Assembly: GCA_002424305.1 (NCBI GenBank)
Contig: DIQZ01000017.1
Span: 9,667-30,287 of the forward strand
Direction of reading: 5' to 3'
From: Firmicutes bacterium UBA5449
Lineage (GTDB): Bacteria; Bacillota; SHA-98; UBA4971
DNA length: 20,621 bases
A model generated the notes under the pieces. It ran no database searches and was not told the origin of the DNA. It saw nothing but the letters and a program-made list of their open reading frames with translations. Made by a program: the position numbers and the translations under genes. Each line of letters opens with the position of its first letter. Positions within the stretch are counted from its first letter, which is position 1. This document shows, one piece after another, positions 7,714-14,740 of this stretch.

Positions 7714-9053
7714 TAGGTGTACCTCTTAACCTTAAACCTCTCGAGCTCCACCTCTTCATTCTGACCTATGCCTGCCTTACGCTTCGCTATAGACACCTGT
7801 TCCCAAGGAGTGTCTACTCCTTCAATATCAGGCAGAAGCAGTCCGCGCCTCCGTCCCTTCCGAACTACAACACCATAGCTCTTCGGGTCCAGCTCATCAA
7901 GATCTCTAACATGCTCACAAGGCATCAGAACGTCCACAGAGTAAGAAAGACTACTTAGCTCATCTTCTCTGACAGGGAAGAACCGCGGGTCGGAAGTGGC
8001 AGCAGCAATAGCATTCCCAATGATTTCTTCTGCGATGCTCCCTGAAGTCGACTCTATCGTCCCGATGCAGCCCCTTAGCTCTCCGTCTGTCTTCAGGGTG
8101 CAAAACACTCCTGCCTGCCTAAGAAACTCTTGTGGGACATCTTCGGGGGGATCTATCGTCTTTCCGTGTTTTACGTACGTTTCAACTGCAGCTCGAGCCA
8201 GTTTTGCAGGGAGGCTTTCAATCTCAGGACCGAAAAGCGCACATCCATAACCCACTCCAAACGGGCCTTCGTATGATAACACCTCTGACCGAAGATCATC
8301 TCCGTCAAGAGCACCAAGTGCGGTTACCACAGGACGATAGCCACACTCACCCGCCTGTTCCAGCAGTGAATCATCGAGTGAGAGAATCCCTTGGATGTCC
8401 GTTTCTCGTATAAGCTGCATAAGCTTCTCATCAAATTCGCGCCCGCGCACGCTATATCCGGCAGGCGCATCTCGCGTCAGGCGATGAGACAGGTCTCCGC
8501 TGGCAACGAGGACAGCTCGCCGTCTGAGCCTCTGGGCCGCCTTATCTATAGCCTTCCCCAAATCGTAGAGCTCATCTCGAGATAGCAAAGCAGTACCCAT
8601 TACCACTATAGGGATATCCTGCCCCACTTCTTTCCCGAGAAAGTGCATAGGGACAAGAACCCCGTGATCCAAACCTGTAGGTGTCCCATACCTCTCTTTG
8701 CCCTGTAACGAAAACTTGTGCACTCTCACCCCTATTTGCGCAGCTTCGTCCATAATAGCGTTGGCAAGTTCCAGATCATTCCAAAAAGAGTATCTGGCTT
8801 CGGATACGCCAAACCCGGAAAAATCGCCGCTCAGAGGATCATCAACCAAAATTGCAATGACATCATGAAATAAGGGCGCATGCGGACTGATCACAATAAT
8901 CACATCAGGCTCGGATTGATTCACACGGCGAGCCATCTCATCCATGGCTTCCGCTGTAGTCTTGACAGCATTAATATCCCGCTTCCCTATCTCGGGAATA
9001 AGAAGGGGTGGATGAGGCGCAAGAACGCATAACACTACGCCGGTCTGTTTCAT
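7713..9053 (-). CDS. MEMO/LigB-like domain fused to AMMECR1 (AmmeMemoRadiSam proteins A and B)
   Basis: A 446-aa two-domain protein. Residues 1-275 form a MEMO/class III extradiol dioxygenase-like domain. Candidate metal ligands are H14 (APHPP), H58 (SPHAP) and C237 (ECGYRP), matching the His-His-Cys set of human MEMO1, with D187/H190 (GDLSH) and H130 (LDHG) nearby. Residues 280-446 are an AMMECR1 domain with its hallmark LRGCIG at 326-331. Together with the radical SAM gene it completes the AmmeMemoRadiSam set in two genes. Biochemical role unknown; iron or copper binding is reported for MEMO proteins, so a redox or metal function is plausible. The ATG at 9053 follows GGGGTG with about 8 nt spacing. 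The 155-bp gap upstream may hold its own promoter, though none is clear. Confidence 0.9.
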   Translation of the reverse strand: MKQTGVVLCVLAPHPPLLIPEIGKRDINAVKTTAEAMDEMARRVNQSEPDVIIVISPHAPLFHDVIAILVDDPLSGDFSGFGVSEARYSFWNDLELANAIMDEAAQIGVRVHKFSLQGKERYGTPTGLDHGVLVPMHFLGKEVGQDIPIVVMGTALLSRDELYDLGKAIDKAAQRLRRRAVLVASGDLSHRLTRDAPAGYSVRGREFDEKLMQLIRETDIQGILSLDDSLLEQAGECGYRPVVTALGALDGDDLRSEVLSYEGPFGVGYGCALFGPEIESLPAKLARAAVETYVKHGKTIDPPEDVPQEFLRQAGVFCTLKTDGELRGCIGTIESTSGSIAEEIIGNAIAAATSDPRFFPVREDELSSLSYSVDVLMPCEHVRDLDELDPKSYGVVVRKGRRRGLLLPDIEGVDTPWEQVSIAKRKAGIGQNEEVELERFKVKRYT

Positions 9054-9208
9054 GAAAATAGCACCCCAATTCTCTCACGTAAATAGCGCTGTTCTCAGTC
9101 GTAGGATAATCCCCAAGTTGGTAAGATATTCTGCAAGTTGTAGAGTTTCTCCTCTTCGCTACGTCTATGTTCTCTTCGTCATCCACGGCAACAGAAAGAT
9201 TCCAGCGT

Positions 9209-10510
9209 CTATCGCTGAAATCGATCAAGCTCTATGATATCAAAGTTGGGCGAAAGAGGCTCATCGAGGAAAATGTGGCCGGCAATAGTAGAGGACTGAG
9301 CACCCTCAACTAAGATCTGGACTTCTTTGATTCCCGAAACGTCCGCCAACGTATTCACAATAGAGTATATTGTCAACTCCTCAGCCCTGCTTCCTCCCCA
9401 ATGGTTCTCCATGAGTTCTTTGCTAAAGTCTACATAGGCCACATTACCCATAATCTTGAGAGACCTGAGAAGCGTACCTCGCGGCAACGTAGGACACAGC
9501 ACACTTCCACCGGCAGGACCTTTTATGAGTTCCTGCACGACCTTTGAGGCGCGCGCATCCGGATTACTCTCTGCCTCTAAACCGGCAATATGTCGAACTT
9601 CAGGCATGAGATCATCGTCAAAATTGGTTGGCCCTGCAAAATATAGAACTACTTCGTTTTCATCCAAGTTTAGGGCGGCCTTAGCTCTTGAATATAGTGA
9701 AGTATAATCCTCAATATCCATGAATTCCCTTGGCGAATCAGAGGTTGGTCTCGACTCATCCGCCTCCCAAGGCTGCCCTTTCTTATAAGAGTCTAAGAGA
9801 TAATTGACAGTTCCGTAGAAGACAGCCTCGGCCACTTGCCTCCTATAGTCTGCTTGAGCAAGCAGGGCTTCTTCCCTGGGATTTGAGAGGAACCCAACCT
9901 CCACAAGGACTGCAGGCATCGTCGGCTTGCGTAGCACGAAGTAATCATTGCCTGTCTTGGCTTTTCGCAGATTAGGGCCAAGACGATTGACAAGTTCCTT
10001 CTGAATGGATATAGCCAGAGCCTTAGCCTCATCGGATTTGCTATGATAGAAAGTCTGCGCACCTGACCAGACTTGTTCAGGAAAACTGTTTGCATGGATA
10101 CTTATGTAGAGGTCAGCGTTATGCTGAGATGCAAGATTGACTCGACTTTCCAAATCCAGTCTCTTCCAGTTGGCAGGGGAATGGGCACCGGGCTCTATGA
10201 AGCCTTTGTCCTCATCGCGGGTTAAGACCGTATAGACAGCAGCTCGGTTGAATAAGCCCGCCAAATGTCGGCTGATATCCAGTACCACATCCTTCTCCTG
10301 AAGCCCTGAACGTCCATGAGCACCTGCATCAATCCCGCCGTGGCCGGGGTCGATAACAATGGTTTTACCACATATTGCCTCGGAAAGAGGGGCATTGACC
10401 TTCACTGCCACGTAGGTAAGGACAAGAAGGAATGCCATGACTGTTCCGATAGTTGCAAGAGTAGCAAACCACGCTCTGTTTGTCCATACAATAACCACCG
10501 GTGACTTCAA
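9209..10510 (-). CDS. CwlD-like N-acetylmuramoyl-L-alanine amidase with C-terminal GerMN domain
   Basis: Cell-wall hydrolase, 433 aa, that cuts the amide bond between muramic acid and the stem peptide. A single membrane anchor (about residues 13-37) is followed by an Amidase_3 domain (48-240). Zinc ligands are H57 (DPGHGG), E72 (QEKDV) and H139 (SIHAN), and the catalytic Glu is E204 (VEVGFLSN), all present. After a polar linker, residues 286-418 form a GerMN domain (VVLYFAGP..., VAYVDFSKEL). In Bacillus, CwlD prepares spore cortex muramic-lactam and GerM acts in sporulation and germination as a separate protein. The fusion suggests a spore-envelope role, though vegetative wall turnover is possible. 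The start is TTG at 10510 with AAAGGGTGA about 8 nt upstream. Confidence 0.9.
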   Translation of the reverse strand: MKSPVVIVWTNRAWFATLATIGTVMAFLLVLTYVAVKVNAPLSEAICGKTIVIDPGHGGIDAGAHGRSGLQEKDVVLDISRHLAGLFNRAAVYTVLTRDEDKGFIEPGAHSPANWKRLDLESRVNLASQHNADLYISIHANSFPEQVWSGAQTFYHSKSDEAKALAISIQKELVNRLGPNLRKAKTGNDYFVLRKPTMPAVLVEVGFLSNPREEALLAQADYRRQVAEAVFYGTVNYLLDSYKKGQPWEADESRPTSDSPREFMDIEDYTSLYSRAKAALNLDENEVVLYFAGPTNFDDDLMPEVRHIAGLEAESNPDARASKVVQELIKGPAGGSVLCPTLPRGTLLRSLKIMGNVAYVDFSKELMENHWGGSRAEELTIYSIVNTLADVSGIKEVQILVEGAQSSTIAGHIFLDEPLSPNFDIIELDRFQR

Positions 10511-10520
10511 TACGAATTCA

Positions 10521-10546
10521 CCCTTTATAGCGCGCTATGTCAAGGG
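10521..10546 (-). promoter_or_regulatory. Hairpin that could hide the amidase ribosome-binding site
   Basis: On the minus-strand RNA, CCCUU pairs with AAGGG and AUAGCG with CGCUAU (perfect DNA palindrome ATAGCGCGCTAT at 10527-10538). The 3' arm contains the AAAGGG Shine-Dalgarno of the TTG-initiated amidase gene. Folding would reduce translation unless opened. A second AAGGGTGA copy and a second GCGCGCTAT-like stretch lie 40-60 bp upstream (10557-10603). Confidence 0.45.
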
Positions 10547-10603
10547 GAGACAAACTCACCCTTGAAGCGAGCAGTTTCTATAACATAGTTATGCGCGCGC
10601 TAT

Positions 10604-11218
10604 TTAAGGAAGACCGATAATAGAAGCGGAGCCTTCCATGACTCGATAACCACCGCCTTTTTCAATTTCCTCTGCCACATCGAAGACCTCGGCCATGTGC
10701 TTTAGAATACTCTTTGACCCTTGCTTAGTACGGGCTACCACAAGCAGACGCCCACCGGGAGAAAGAAACTCCTTAGCCTCAGTGATAAGCGGGAAAACCA
10801 CTGACTTACCCGCTCTTATCGGTGGATTACACAAGATAAGATCAAACTTCATACCGCGGACCGGTTCAAAGCCATGACCCAAGATCACCTTGGCGTTTGA
10901 TACCTGGTTTTCCTTGATATTCCAAATGGCAAGTTCACATGCTCGACTATTCACATCCACCATGACAATCTCCGCTTCTGGAGCAATTCGAGCAGCTACA
11001 ATGCCTAGCGGACCATATCCGCACCCAAGGTCCAGGACCCTTTTAACCCCTTCAAGATTCATTGCCTCGATAAGAAGTTTTGTCCCACGGTCAAGTTTGC
11101 CTCTGGAAAACACCCCTCTGTCCGTTAACAATTTAAACGAAAACCCTCTGATATCAACGGTAAGTTCCTTTATCGACCGCTTTGAACTTGGGTCTTCGGT
11201 AAAGTAGTGCTCCGCCAA
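10604..11218 (-). CDS. RsmC/YbxB-like class I methyltransferase (probable 16S rRNA guanine-N2 methyltransferase)
   Basis: S-adenosylmethionine-dependent methyltransferase, 204 aa, the size of Bacillus YbxB. The opening (HYF..., then DIRGFSFKLLTDRGVFS at about 22-38) is the family's N-terminal signature. The SAM-binding motif is VLDLGCGYGPLG (61-72), and the catalytic motif NPPI (131-134) marks guanine-N2 or adenine-N6 methylation. The start is TTG at 11218, supported by AGGGGGG ten bases upstream and by the family start; it lies inside the end of nadE, overlapping it by 49 bp in another frame, so translation is likely coupled. An rRNA target is known for RsmC, but which base this one modifies cannot be told. 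Confidence 0.88.
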   Translation of the reverse strand: MAEHYFTEDPSSKRSIKELTVDIRGFSFKLLTDRGVFSRGKLDRGTKLLIEAMNLEGVKRVLDLGCGYGPLGIVAARIAPEAEIVMVDVNSRACELAIWNIKENQVSNAKVILGHGFEPVRGMKFDLILCNPPIRAGKSVVFPLITEAKEFLSPGGRLLVVARTKQGSKSILKHMAEVFDVAEEIEKGGGYRVMEGSASIIGLP

Positions 11219-12054
11219 TAGCGGTAGTCCCCCCCTATTCCTCGATTCTGCAATCGGGCGATTGTCGGCATATTTGTTTTGAATTTATTGCGTCGAATAC
11301 GACTCTTAACAGCATCAATGAAATCCGGGTCAAAACCTGCTTTCAGTAGATCTTGTCTGTTTCGCCTCTCGTCCACCATTAGATAAAGAAGCTTATCAAG
11401 ATCATCATATGTAAAGCCCAAATCTGCCTCATCAGTTTGACCGGCCCAAAAGTCAGCGCTGGGAGGCTTTGTTACAATATTCTCCGGAACTCCAAGATAC
11501 CTTGCGTATGAACGAACCTGTGTCTTGTAGAGGTCTCCTAAAGGATCAAACGCAAATGCAAGATCCCCGTGAAGAGTGCCATAGCCTAGGAGAAGTTCTG
11601 TCTTGTTGCTTGTCCCTACAACAAGACCTCCGGTAACAGCAGACAAATCATAGAGCAATACCATTCTTTGTCGCGCCATCATATTACCTAACCGTACCTT
11701 GTCAGCCTCTCTTCCGGTCGCAGAAGAAAGGGCCTTGGAACACTCATCGACTATAGCGGTAATATCTATCGTCACGCATTCAAGCCTAAGAATGCTCCGA
11801 ATATTCTCTGCGTCTTCAAGACTCCCCGGGCTGGTGGATTGATAGGGAAGAATAGCAGCAAGGACATTGTCGGAGCCTAAGGCCTCAATCAGAACATATG
11901 ACAAGACAACTGAGTCAAGGCCTCCGGAAAGCCCGAACACGGCTTTCTTGCGCCCTGCCTTTGACATCTGGACTTTCACGAATTCAACCAGGGTTTTGTG
12001 AGTGGTTTTGGCGTCAATTTCAAGACCCGGGATAATAATAGACGAATAAAGCAT
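11170..12054 (-). CDS. nadE: Ammonia-dependent NAD+ synthetase
   Basis: Last step of NAD+ synthesis: adenylates nicotinic acid adenine dinucleotide with ATP, then amidates it with ammonia. The protein is 294 aa, a little longer than typical NH3-dependent enzymes, and has no glutaminase (nitrilase) domain. The pyrophosphate-binding loop SGGLDS is at 43-48. GTSNKTELLLGYGTLHGD and DPLGDLYKTQVR, the substrate and ATP-binding blocks, follow, then KPPSADFWAGQTDEADLG and the C-terminal RRNKFKTNMP segment. The ATG at 12054 follows AGAGGT by six bases. Downstream it overlaps the methyltransferase gene by 49 bp. The last 20 residues still look family-like (GGDYRYWR), so the overlap is real rather than a frameshift. 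Confidence 0.94.
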   Translation of the reverse strand: MLYSSIIIPGLEIDAKTTHKTLVEFVKVQMSKAGRKKAVFGLSGGLDSVVLSYVLIEALGSDNVLAAILPYQSTSPGSLEDAENIRSILRLECVTIDITAIVDECSKALSSATGREADKVRLGNMMARQRMVLLYDLSAVTGGLVVGTSNKTELLLGYGTLHGDLAFAFDPLGDLYKTQVRSYARYLGVPENIVTKPPSADFWAGQTDEADLGFTYDDLDKLLYLMVDERRNRQDLLKAGFDPDFIDAVKSRIRRNKFKTNMPTIARLQNRGIGGDYRYWRSTTLPKTQVQSGR

Positions 12055-12077
12055 GTATATACCTCTCTCGATTTGTC

Positions 12078-12857
12078 TTATCTATGGCTGAACTTTGGCA
12101 TGCGCTTCTCAAAAAACGCCTGAATGCCTTCTTTCATATCCTCTGATGCACAAAGTTCTCCAAAGGACTTTGCCTCTAACTCTAAGCCTTCATTGAGGGG
12201 AATTTTGATCCCTTCATTTATCGCTCGTTTCCCTGCCTTGACTGCAAGAGGTCCTTTGCTAAGTATAGTTTCTGCAAGCCCGGTACAGGTATTCCGGAGT
12301 TCTTCATAGGCCACCACTTGACTTATAAGACCTATTCTTAACGCTTCCCCGGCATCTATGATGCGGCCTGTGAATATCAATTCCTTGGCTACACCTATGC
12401 CTACAAGCCTGGGCAATCTCTGGGTTCCGCCCCATCCCGGGATTACCCCGAGGTTTACTTCAGTTTGCCCGAATCTTGCATTGCCAGTGGCAATTCTGAT
12501 ATCGCAGGCAAGGGCAAGCTCCATCCCGCCCCCGAGACAGAGCCCGGAAATACCGGCAATGACAGGCCATGGGAAAGCGGCAATTTCATTATAAACCTCA
12601 TGCCCCTTCCTGGAAAAGTCTCTGCCTGTCTCCTGTGTAAGCTGATTTATTTCAGCGATATCAGCTCCCGCTACAAAGACTTTTTCACCCTTCCCTGTAA
12701 TTATTACGACCATAGGCTCGTCGTGTTGTTCTAAGTGCCGGAGCACTTGAGACAATTCGTCCAAGACTTTGATGCTCAAAGCGTTCACAGGAGGCCTGTC
12801 TATTGTGATGAAAGCCACACCGTTATCGCAACTCAACTTCACAGTGTCTAACTCCAC
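12078..12857 (-). CDS. Enoyl-CoA hydratase/isomerase (crotonase) family protein
   Basis: Crotonase-fold enzyme, about 259 aa, acting on acyl-CoA thioesters in the cytoplasm. GTG at 12857 is preferred because GAGGGGG ends eight bases before it; an in-frame GTG at 12866 lies inside that site. Counting from the 12866 start, the oxyanion-hole segments are FVAGADI (64-70) and GLCLGGGMELA (108-118). Both catalytic glutamates of true hydratases are kept: E116 (GGGMELA) and E136 (FGQTEVNLG), followed by IPGWGGTQRLPRLVG. Hydration of a trans-2-enoyl-CoA such as crotonyl-CoA is therefore likely, but no other beta-oxidation or butyrate gene is next to it, so the pathway is open. It stands just upstream of nadE (23-bp gap). 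Confidence 0.92.
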   Translation of the reverse strand: MELDTVKLSCDNGVAFITIDRPPVNALSIKVLDELSQVLRHLEQHDEPMVVIITGKGEKVFVAGADIAEINQLTQETGRDFSRKGHEVYNEIAAFPWPVIAGISGLCLGGGMELALACDIRIATGNARFGQTEVNLGVIPGWGGTQRLPRLVGIGVAKELIFTGRIIDAGEALRIGLISQVVAYEELRNTCTGLAETILSKGPLAVKAGKRAINEGIKIPLNEGLELEAKSFGELCASEDMKEGIQAFFEKRMPKFSHR

Positions 12858-12970
12858 AGGTGGCACCCCCTCAATTGCTTTCTTATCCCCTCATGTCGCA
12901 CGCTTGTCATTCCTGATTTCTGATATGCACTAGAACCTCGTAACCAACGGATTCCTCGGAACATTCAAAT

Positions 12971-13525
12971 TCAGTCGGGATAGGCGCCAAATGCACGTGA
13001 AATCTTCTCGATAGGCTGAAGCTTGATTAGTCCTGTCTCTGTCTCCACTGCAAACATGAGTCCAAAAACACTGTCAGGCACAGTAAAAGCATACTTCCCA
13101 TTCAGCTTCTGCCCTGGATTAATCTGCCTCATCCAGAGGGACTCATCGCGATTCACATAGTACACACTTGTGCTGCTTGGCATGTAGACCTGCCCTGATC
13201 TGTCCACCAAACGGATGTCTTTTGAAAGAATAACAAAACGTGAGTTATTCTCAACATGCATATTCACAATAAGCAGGTCTCGTCCCCAAAATACCGCATC
13301 TTTCACGCCCATCTTCACGGTCAGAGGAAGAGTTACTAAATCCCAATAGACCCTTACTCGGTCAATAACTTCTGTAGCACCGGGTATGATCCATGGATAC
13401 CGTATAACAATCACAGTGATGCTTGCAGCCGCCACAACCAGCCAGACAATTAGCTGAGTCATGACTTGTCTCCGCCTCCTCACCTTACGCGGCACATACG
13501 CTTTCAAGTCAAGACCCCCAAACAT
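12971..13525 (-). CDS. Membrane-anchored protein of unknown function, DUF4352-like extracellular domain
   Basis: A 184-aa protein with a very basic start (VRRRRQ at about 15-20) and one transmembrane helix (about 24-44), so the C-terminal 140 residues should lie outside the cytoplasmic membrane. That part is beta-rich, with stretches such as LLIVNMHVENNSRF, RLVDRSGQVY and GQKLNGKYAFTVPD, which resemble the immunoglobulin-like DUF4352 type domain; this match is by eye and tentative. The ATG at 13525 has no Shine-Dalgarno site. An in-frame TTG at 13507 preceded by GGGGGT may be the true start. It is the first gene after the rpsI terminator and probably heads the operon with the crotonase and nadE. 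Confidence 0.7.
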   Translation of the reverse strand: MFGGLDLKAYVPRKVRRRRQVMTQLIVWLVVAAASITVIVIRYPWIIPGATEVIDRVRVYWDLVTLPLTVKMGVKDAVFWGRDLLIVNMHVENNSRFVILSKDIRLVDRSGQVYMPSSTSVYYVNRDESLWMRQINPGQKLNGKYAFTVPDSVFGLMFAVETETGLIKLQPIEKISRAFGAYPD

Positions 13526-13549
13526 TCAAGGGTTCGTCTGTGAGTTACT

Positions 13550-13579
13550 TTTCTAGGCGCTCCCCGTATTTCCTGCCAA
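13550..13579 (-). promoter_or_regulatory. Possible sigma-A promoter for the downstream operon
   Basis: On the minus strand TTGGCA (13579-13574), an 18-nt spacer and TAGAAA (13555-13550). The match is moderate. The position, between the rpsI terminator and the next gene, is right. Confidence 0.35.
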
Positions 13580-13610
13580 AGCACGTCTTTTTCCCATGAC
13601 GCACCTCATG

Positions 13611-13647
13611 AGCGTGTCAGGCAAAGGAAGTCGACCTGCCACACGCT
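13611..13647 (-). other. Stable hairpin with a 2-nt bulge, just after the rpsI terminator
   Basis: The minus strand reads AGCGTGT-GG-CAGG, a 13-nt loop, then CCTGACACGCT. This gives an 11-bp stem interrupted only by a GG bulge. A CATGA/TCATG dyad follows directly (13595-13610). It carries no T-run and lies before the candidate promoter at 13550-13579. Function unknown; could be a regulator site or part of a small RNA. Confidence 0.5.
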
Positions 13648-13654
13648 AAGTAGC

Positions 13655-13698
13655 AAAAAACCGGCCGTCTACCTCAGCAAAAGGAGGAAACGCCCGGT
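13655..13698 (-). terminator. Intrinsic terminator of the rplM-rpsI operon
   Basis: On the minus strand ACCGGGCGT (13698-13690) pairs with ACGGCCGGT (13668-13660) with one mismatch. An inner CCTC/GAGG pair shortens the loop, and a run of T follows at once (13660-13655). It lies 60 bp past the rpsI stop. Confidence 0.8.
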
Positions 13699-13730
13699 AT
13701 TTGTACTAAGCTTATGGAAACAACTATCTT

Positions 13731-13748
13731 CCCTAATGTAGATTAGGG
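13731..13748 (-). other. Small hairpin immediately after rpsI
   Basis: Perfect 7-bp stem CCCTAAT/ATTAGGG with a 4-nt loop, starting 12 bp past the rpsI stop codon. There is no T-run. Probably mRNA 3'-end structure ahead of the true terminator at 13655-13698. Confidence 0.5.
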
Positions 13749-13759
13749 TGCACAACAGC

Positions 13760-14167
13760 TTATCTCTTGGAGTACTGTGGTGCTTTACGAGCCTTCTTAA
13801 GACCGTACTTATGGCGCTCTTTCATGCGTGGGTCACGTGTCAGAAGCCCGGCCTTTTTCAGGGGCGAACGCAGGTCTGGTTCATATTCCTGCAAAGCCCT
13901 GGCAATGCCGTGCCTAAGAGCCCCTGCTTGACCCGACATACCGCCGCCTTGAACCTTGGCAGTTATGTTGAATTTGTCTCCGGTACCGGTTACTACAAAT
14001 GGCTGGCGCACGATAATGTCAAGAATCTTGCGCCCGAAATACTCAGATACCGGTTTTCCGTTAACAATAATCTCCCCGTGCCCAGGCGTCAATTGAACCC
14101 TGGCGATTGAATGCTTACGTCTGCCGGTTGCTTGCACCGGTCCCTGCCGTGTCTCTGCTAAATCCAT
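13760..14167 (-). CDS. rpsI: 30S ribosomal protein S9
   Basis: Small-subunit ribosomal protein, 135 aa. The diagnostic TGRRKHSIARV is at about 14-24. GKPVSEYFGR, the QGGGMSGQAGALRHGIARAL block and the C-terminal RDPRMKERHKYGLKKARKAPQYSKR-type tail follow; the tail ends KR and reaches the P-site tRNA in known ribosomes. The ATG at 14167 has AAGGAGGG six bases upstream. It follows rplM by 41 bp as in nearly all bacteria and is co-transcribed with it, ending at the terminator at 13655-13698. The N-terminus is slightly longer than the shortest S9 proteins but normal. Confidence 0.98.
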   Translation of the reverse strand: MDLAETRQGPVQATGRRKHSIARVQLTPGHGEIIVNGKPVSEYFGRKILDIIVRQPFVVTGTGDKFNITAKVQGGGMSGQAGALRHGIARALQEYEPDLRSPLKKAGLLTRDPRMKERHKYGLKKARKAPQYSKR

Positions 14168-14208
14168 GCTTTACCCTCCTTCATGCGGAATAACGCTGCT
14201 TCAGCCCG

Positions 14209-14646
14209 TTAAGCCTCAATCTTAAGAGGTTTAGGGTTTTGTGCAGCATGGGGGTGGTCCGGGCCGCTATACACCTTAAGCTTCCCTCTGAGCTTGCGCC
14301 CAAGCCGATTGTGAGGCAGCATTCCCTTAACTGCATTCTCAATTACAGCTTCAGGCTTCTTTGCAAGCATGTCTTTGAGAGATACGGCTCTAAAGCCACC
14401 TGGGTATCCACTATGACTATAATACATCTTCTGCCTTAATTTATCGCCTGTAACTCTTACTTTTTCAGCATTAACCACTATTACATAGTCACCCATATCA
14501 AGATGTGGGCTGTAAGAGGGTTTATGTTTGCCCCGAATCACACTGGCGACCTGGCTTGCCAGCCTGCCAAGGGTTTTTCCCTCAGCATCAACAATGTACC
14601 ATTCGCCCTCTATGTCTTGGGGCCTAAGTCCACCACGAGCCATCAT
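14209..14646 (-). CDS. rplM: 50S ribosomal protein L13
   Basis: Large-subunit assembly protein, 145 aa. Family blocks are WYIVDAEGKTLGRLAS (about 17-32), GKHKPSYSPHLDMGDYVIVVNA, HSGYPGG and the NAVKGMLPHNRLGRKL segment near the C-terminus. The start at 14646 is set by GAGGGGG just upstream; ATG at 14643 is the only close alternative. The ORF is open further upstream to 14706, but that region is the mRNA leader and is not family-like. Transcribed from the strong promoter at 14712-14740. In many Firmicutes truA lies directly upstream of rplM; here a tetR gene and a 4-kb operon intervene. Confidence 0.98.
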   Translation of the reverse strand: MMARGGLRPQDIEGEWYIVDAEGKTLGRLASQVASVIRGKHKPSYSPHLDMGDYVIVVNAEKVRVTGDKLRQKMYYSHSGYPGGFRAVSLKDMLAKKPEAVIENAVKGMLPHNRLGRKLRGKLKVYSGPDHPHAAQNPKPLKIEA

Positions 14647-14687
14647 GATATCCCCCTCGTGAAATCTTCTTACATTAATAAAATAAA

Positions 14688-14707
14688 CGTGGGCGTCAAG
14701 CCCCACG
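14688..14707 (-). promoter_or_regulatory. 5'-terminal hairpin of the rplM-rpsI mRNA
   Basis: CGTGGG/CCCACG stem (6 bp, 8-nt loop) on the minus strand, followed by TTTATTTTATT. The predicted transcription start falls at 14704-14706, so the RNA would begin with this hairpin. It may be an L13-type autoregulatory leader, an attenuator, a 5' stabiliser, or the terminator of tetR transcripts that run in from upstream. Confidence 0.55.
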
Positions 14708-14711
14708 AGTT

Positions 14712-14740
14712 ATTCTAATACAGCAGTATCACAGTGTCAA
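14712..14740 (-). promoter_or_regulatory. Sigma-A promoter for rplM-rpsI
   Basis: On the minus strand TTGACA (14740-14735), exactly 17 nt, TAGAAT (14717-14712). The -35 box contains the TGA stop codon of the upstream tetR gene, so the promoter starts inside that gene's last codons. Confidence 0.85.

Noticed and set aside
10521..10546. TTGACA and TATAAA near 10530 as a promoter for the amidase
   Set aside because: The two are only 8 bp apart on the minus strand, too close for a sigma-A promoter.
14647..14706. N-terminal extension of L13 from 14706
   Set aside because: The extra residues are not family-like and the region is the mRNA leader after the mapped promoter hexamers.
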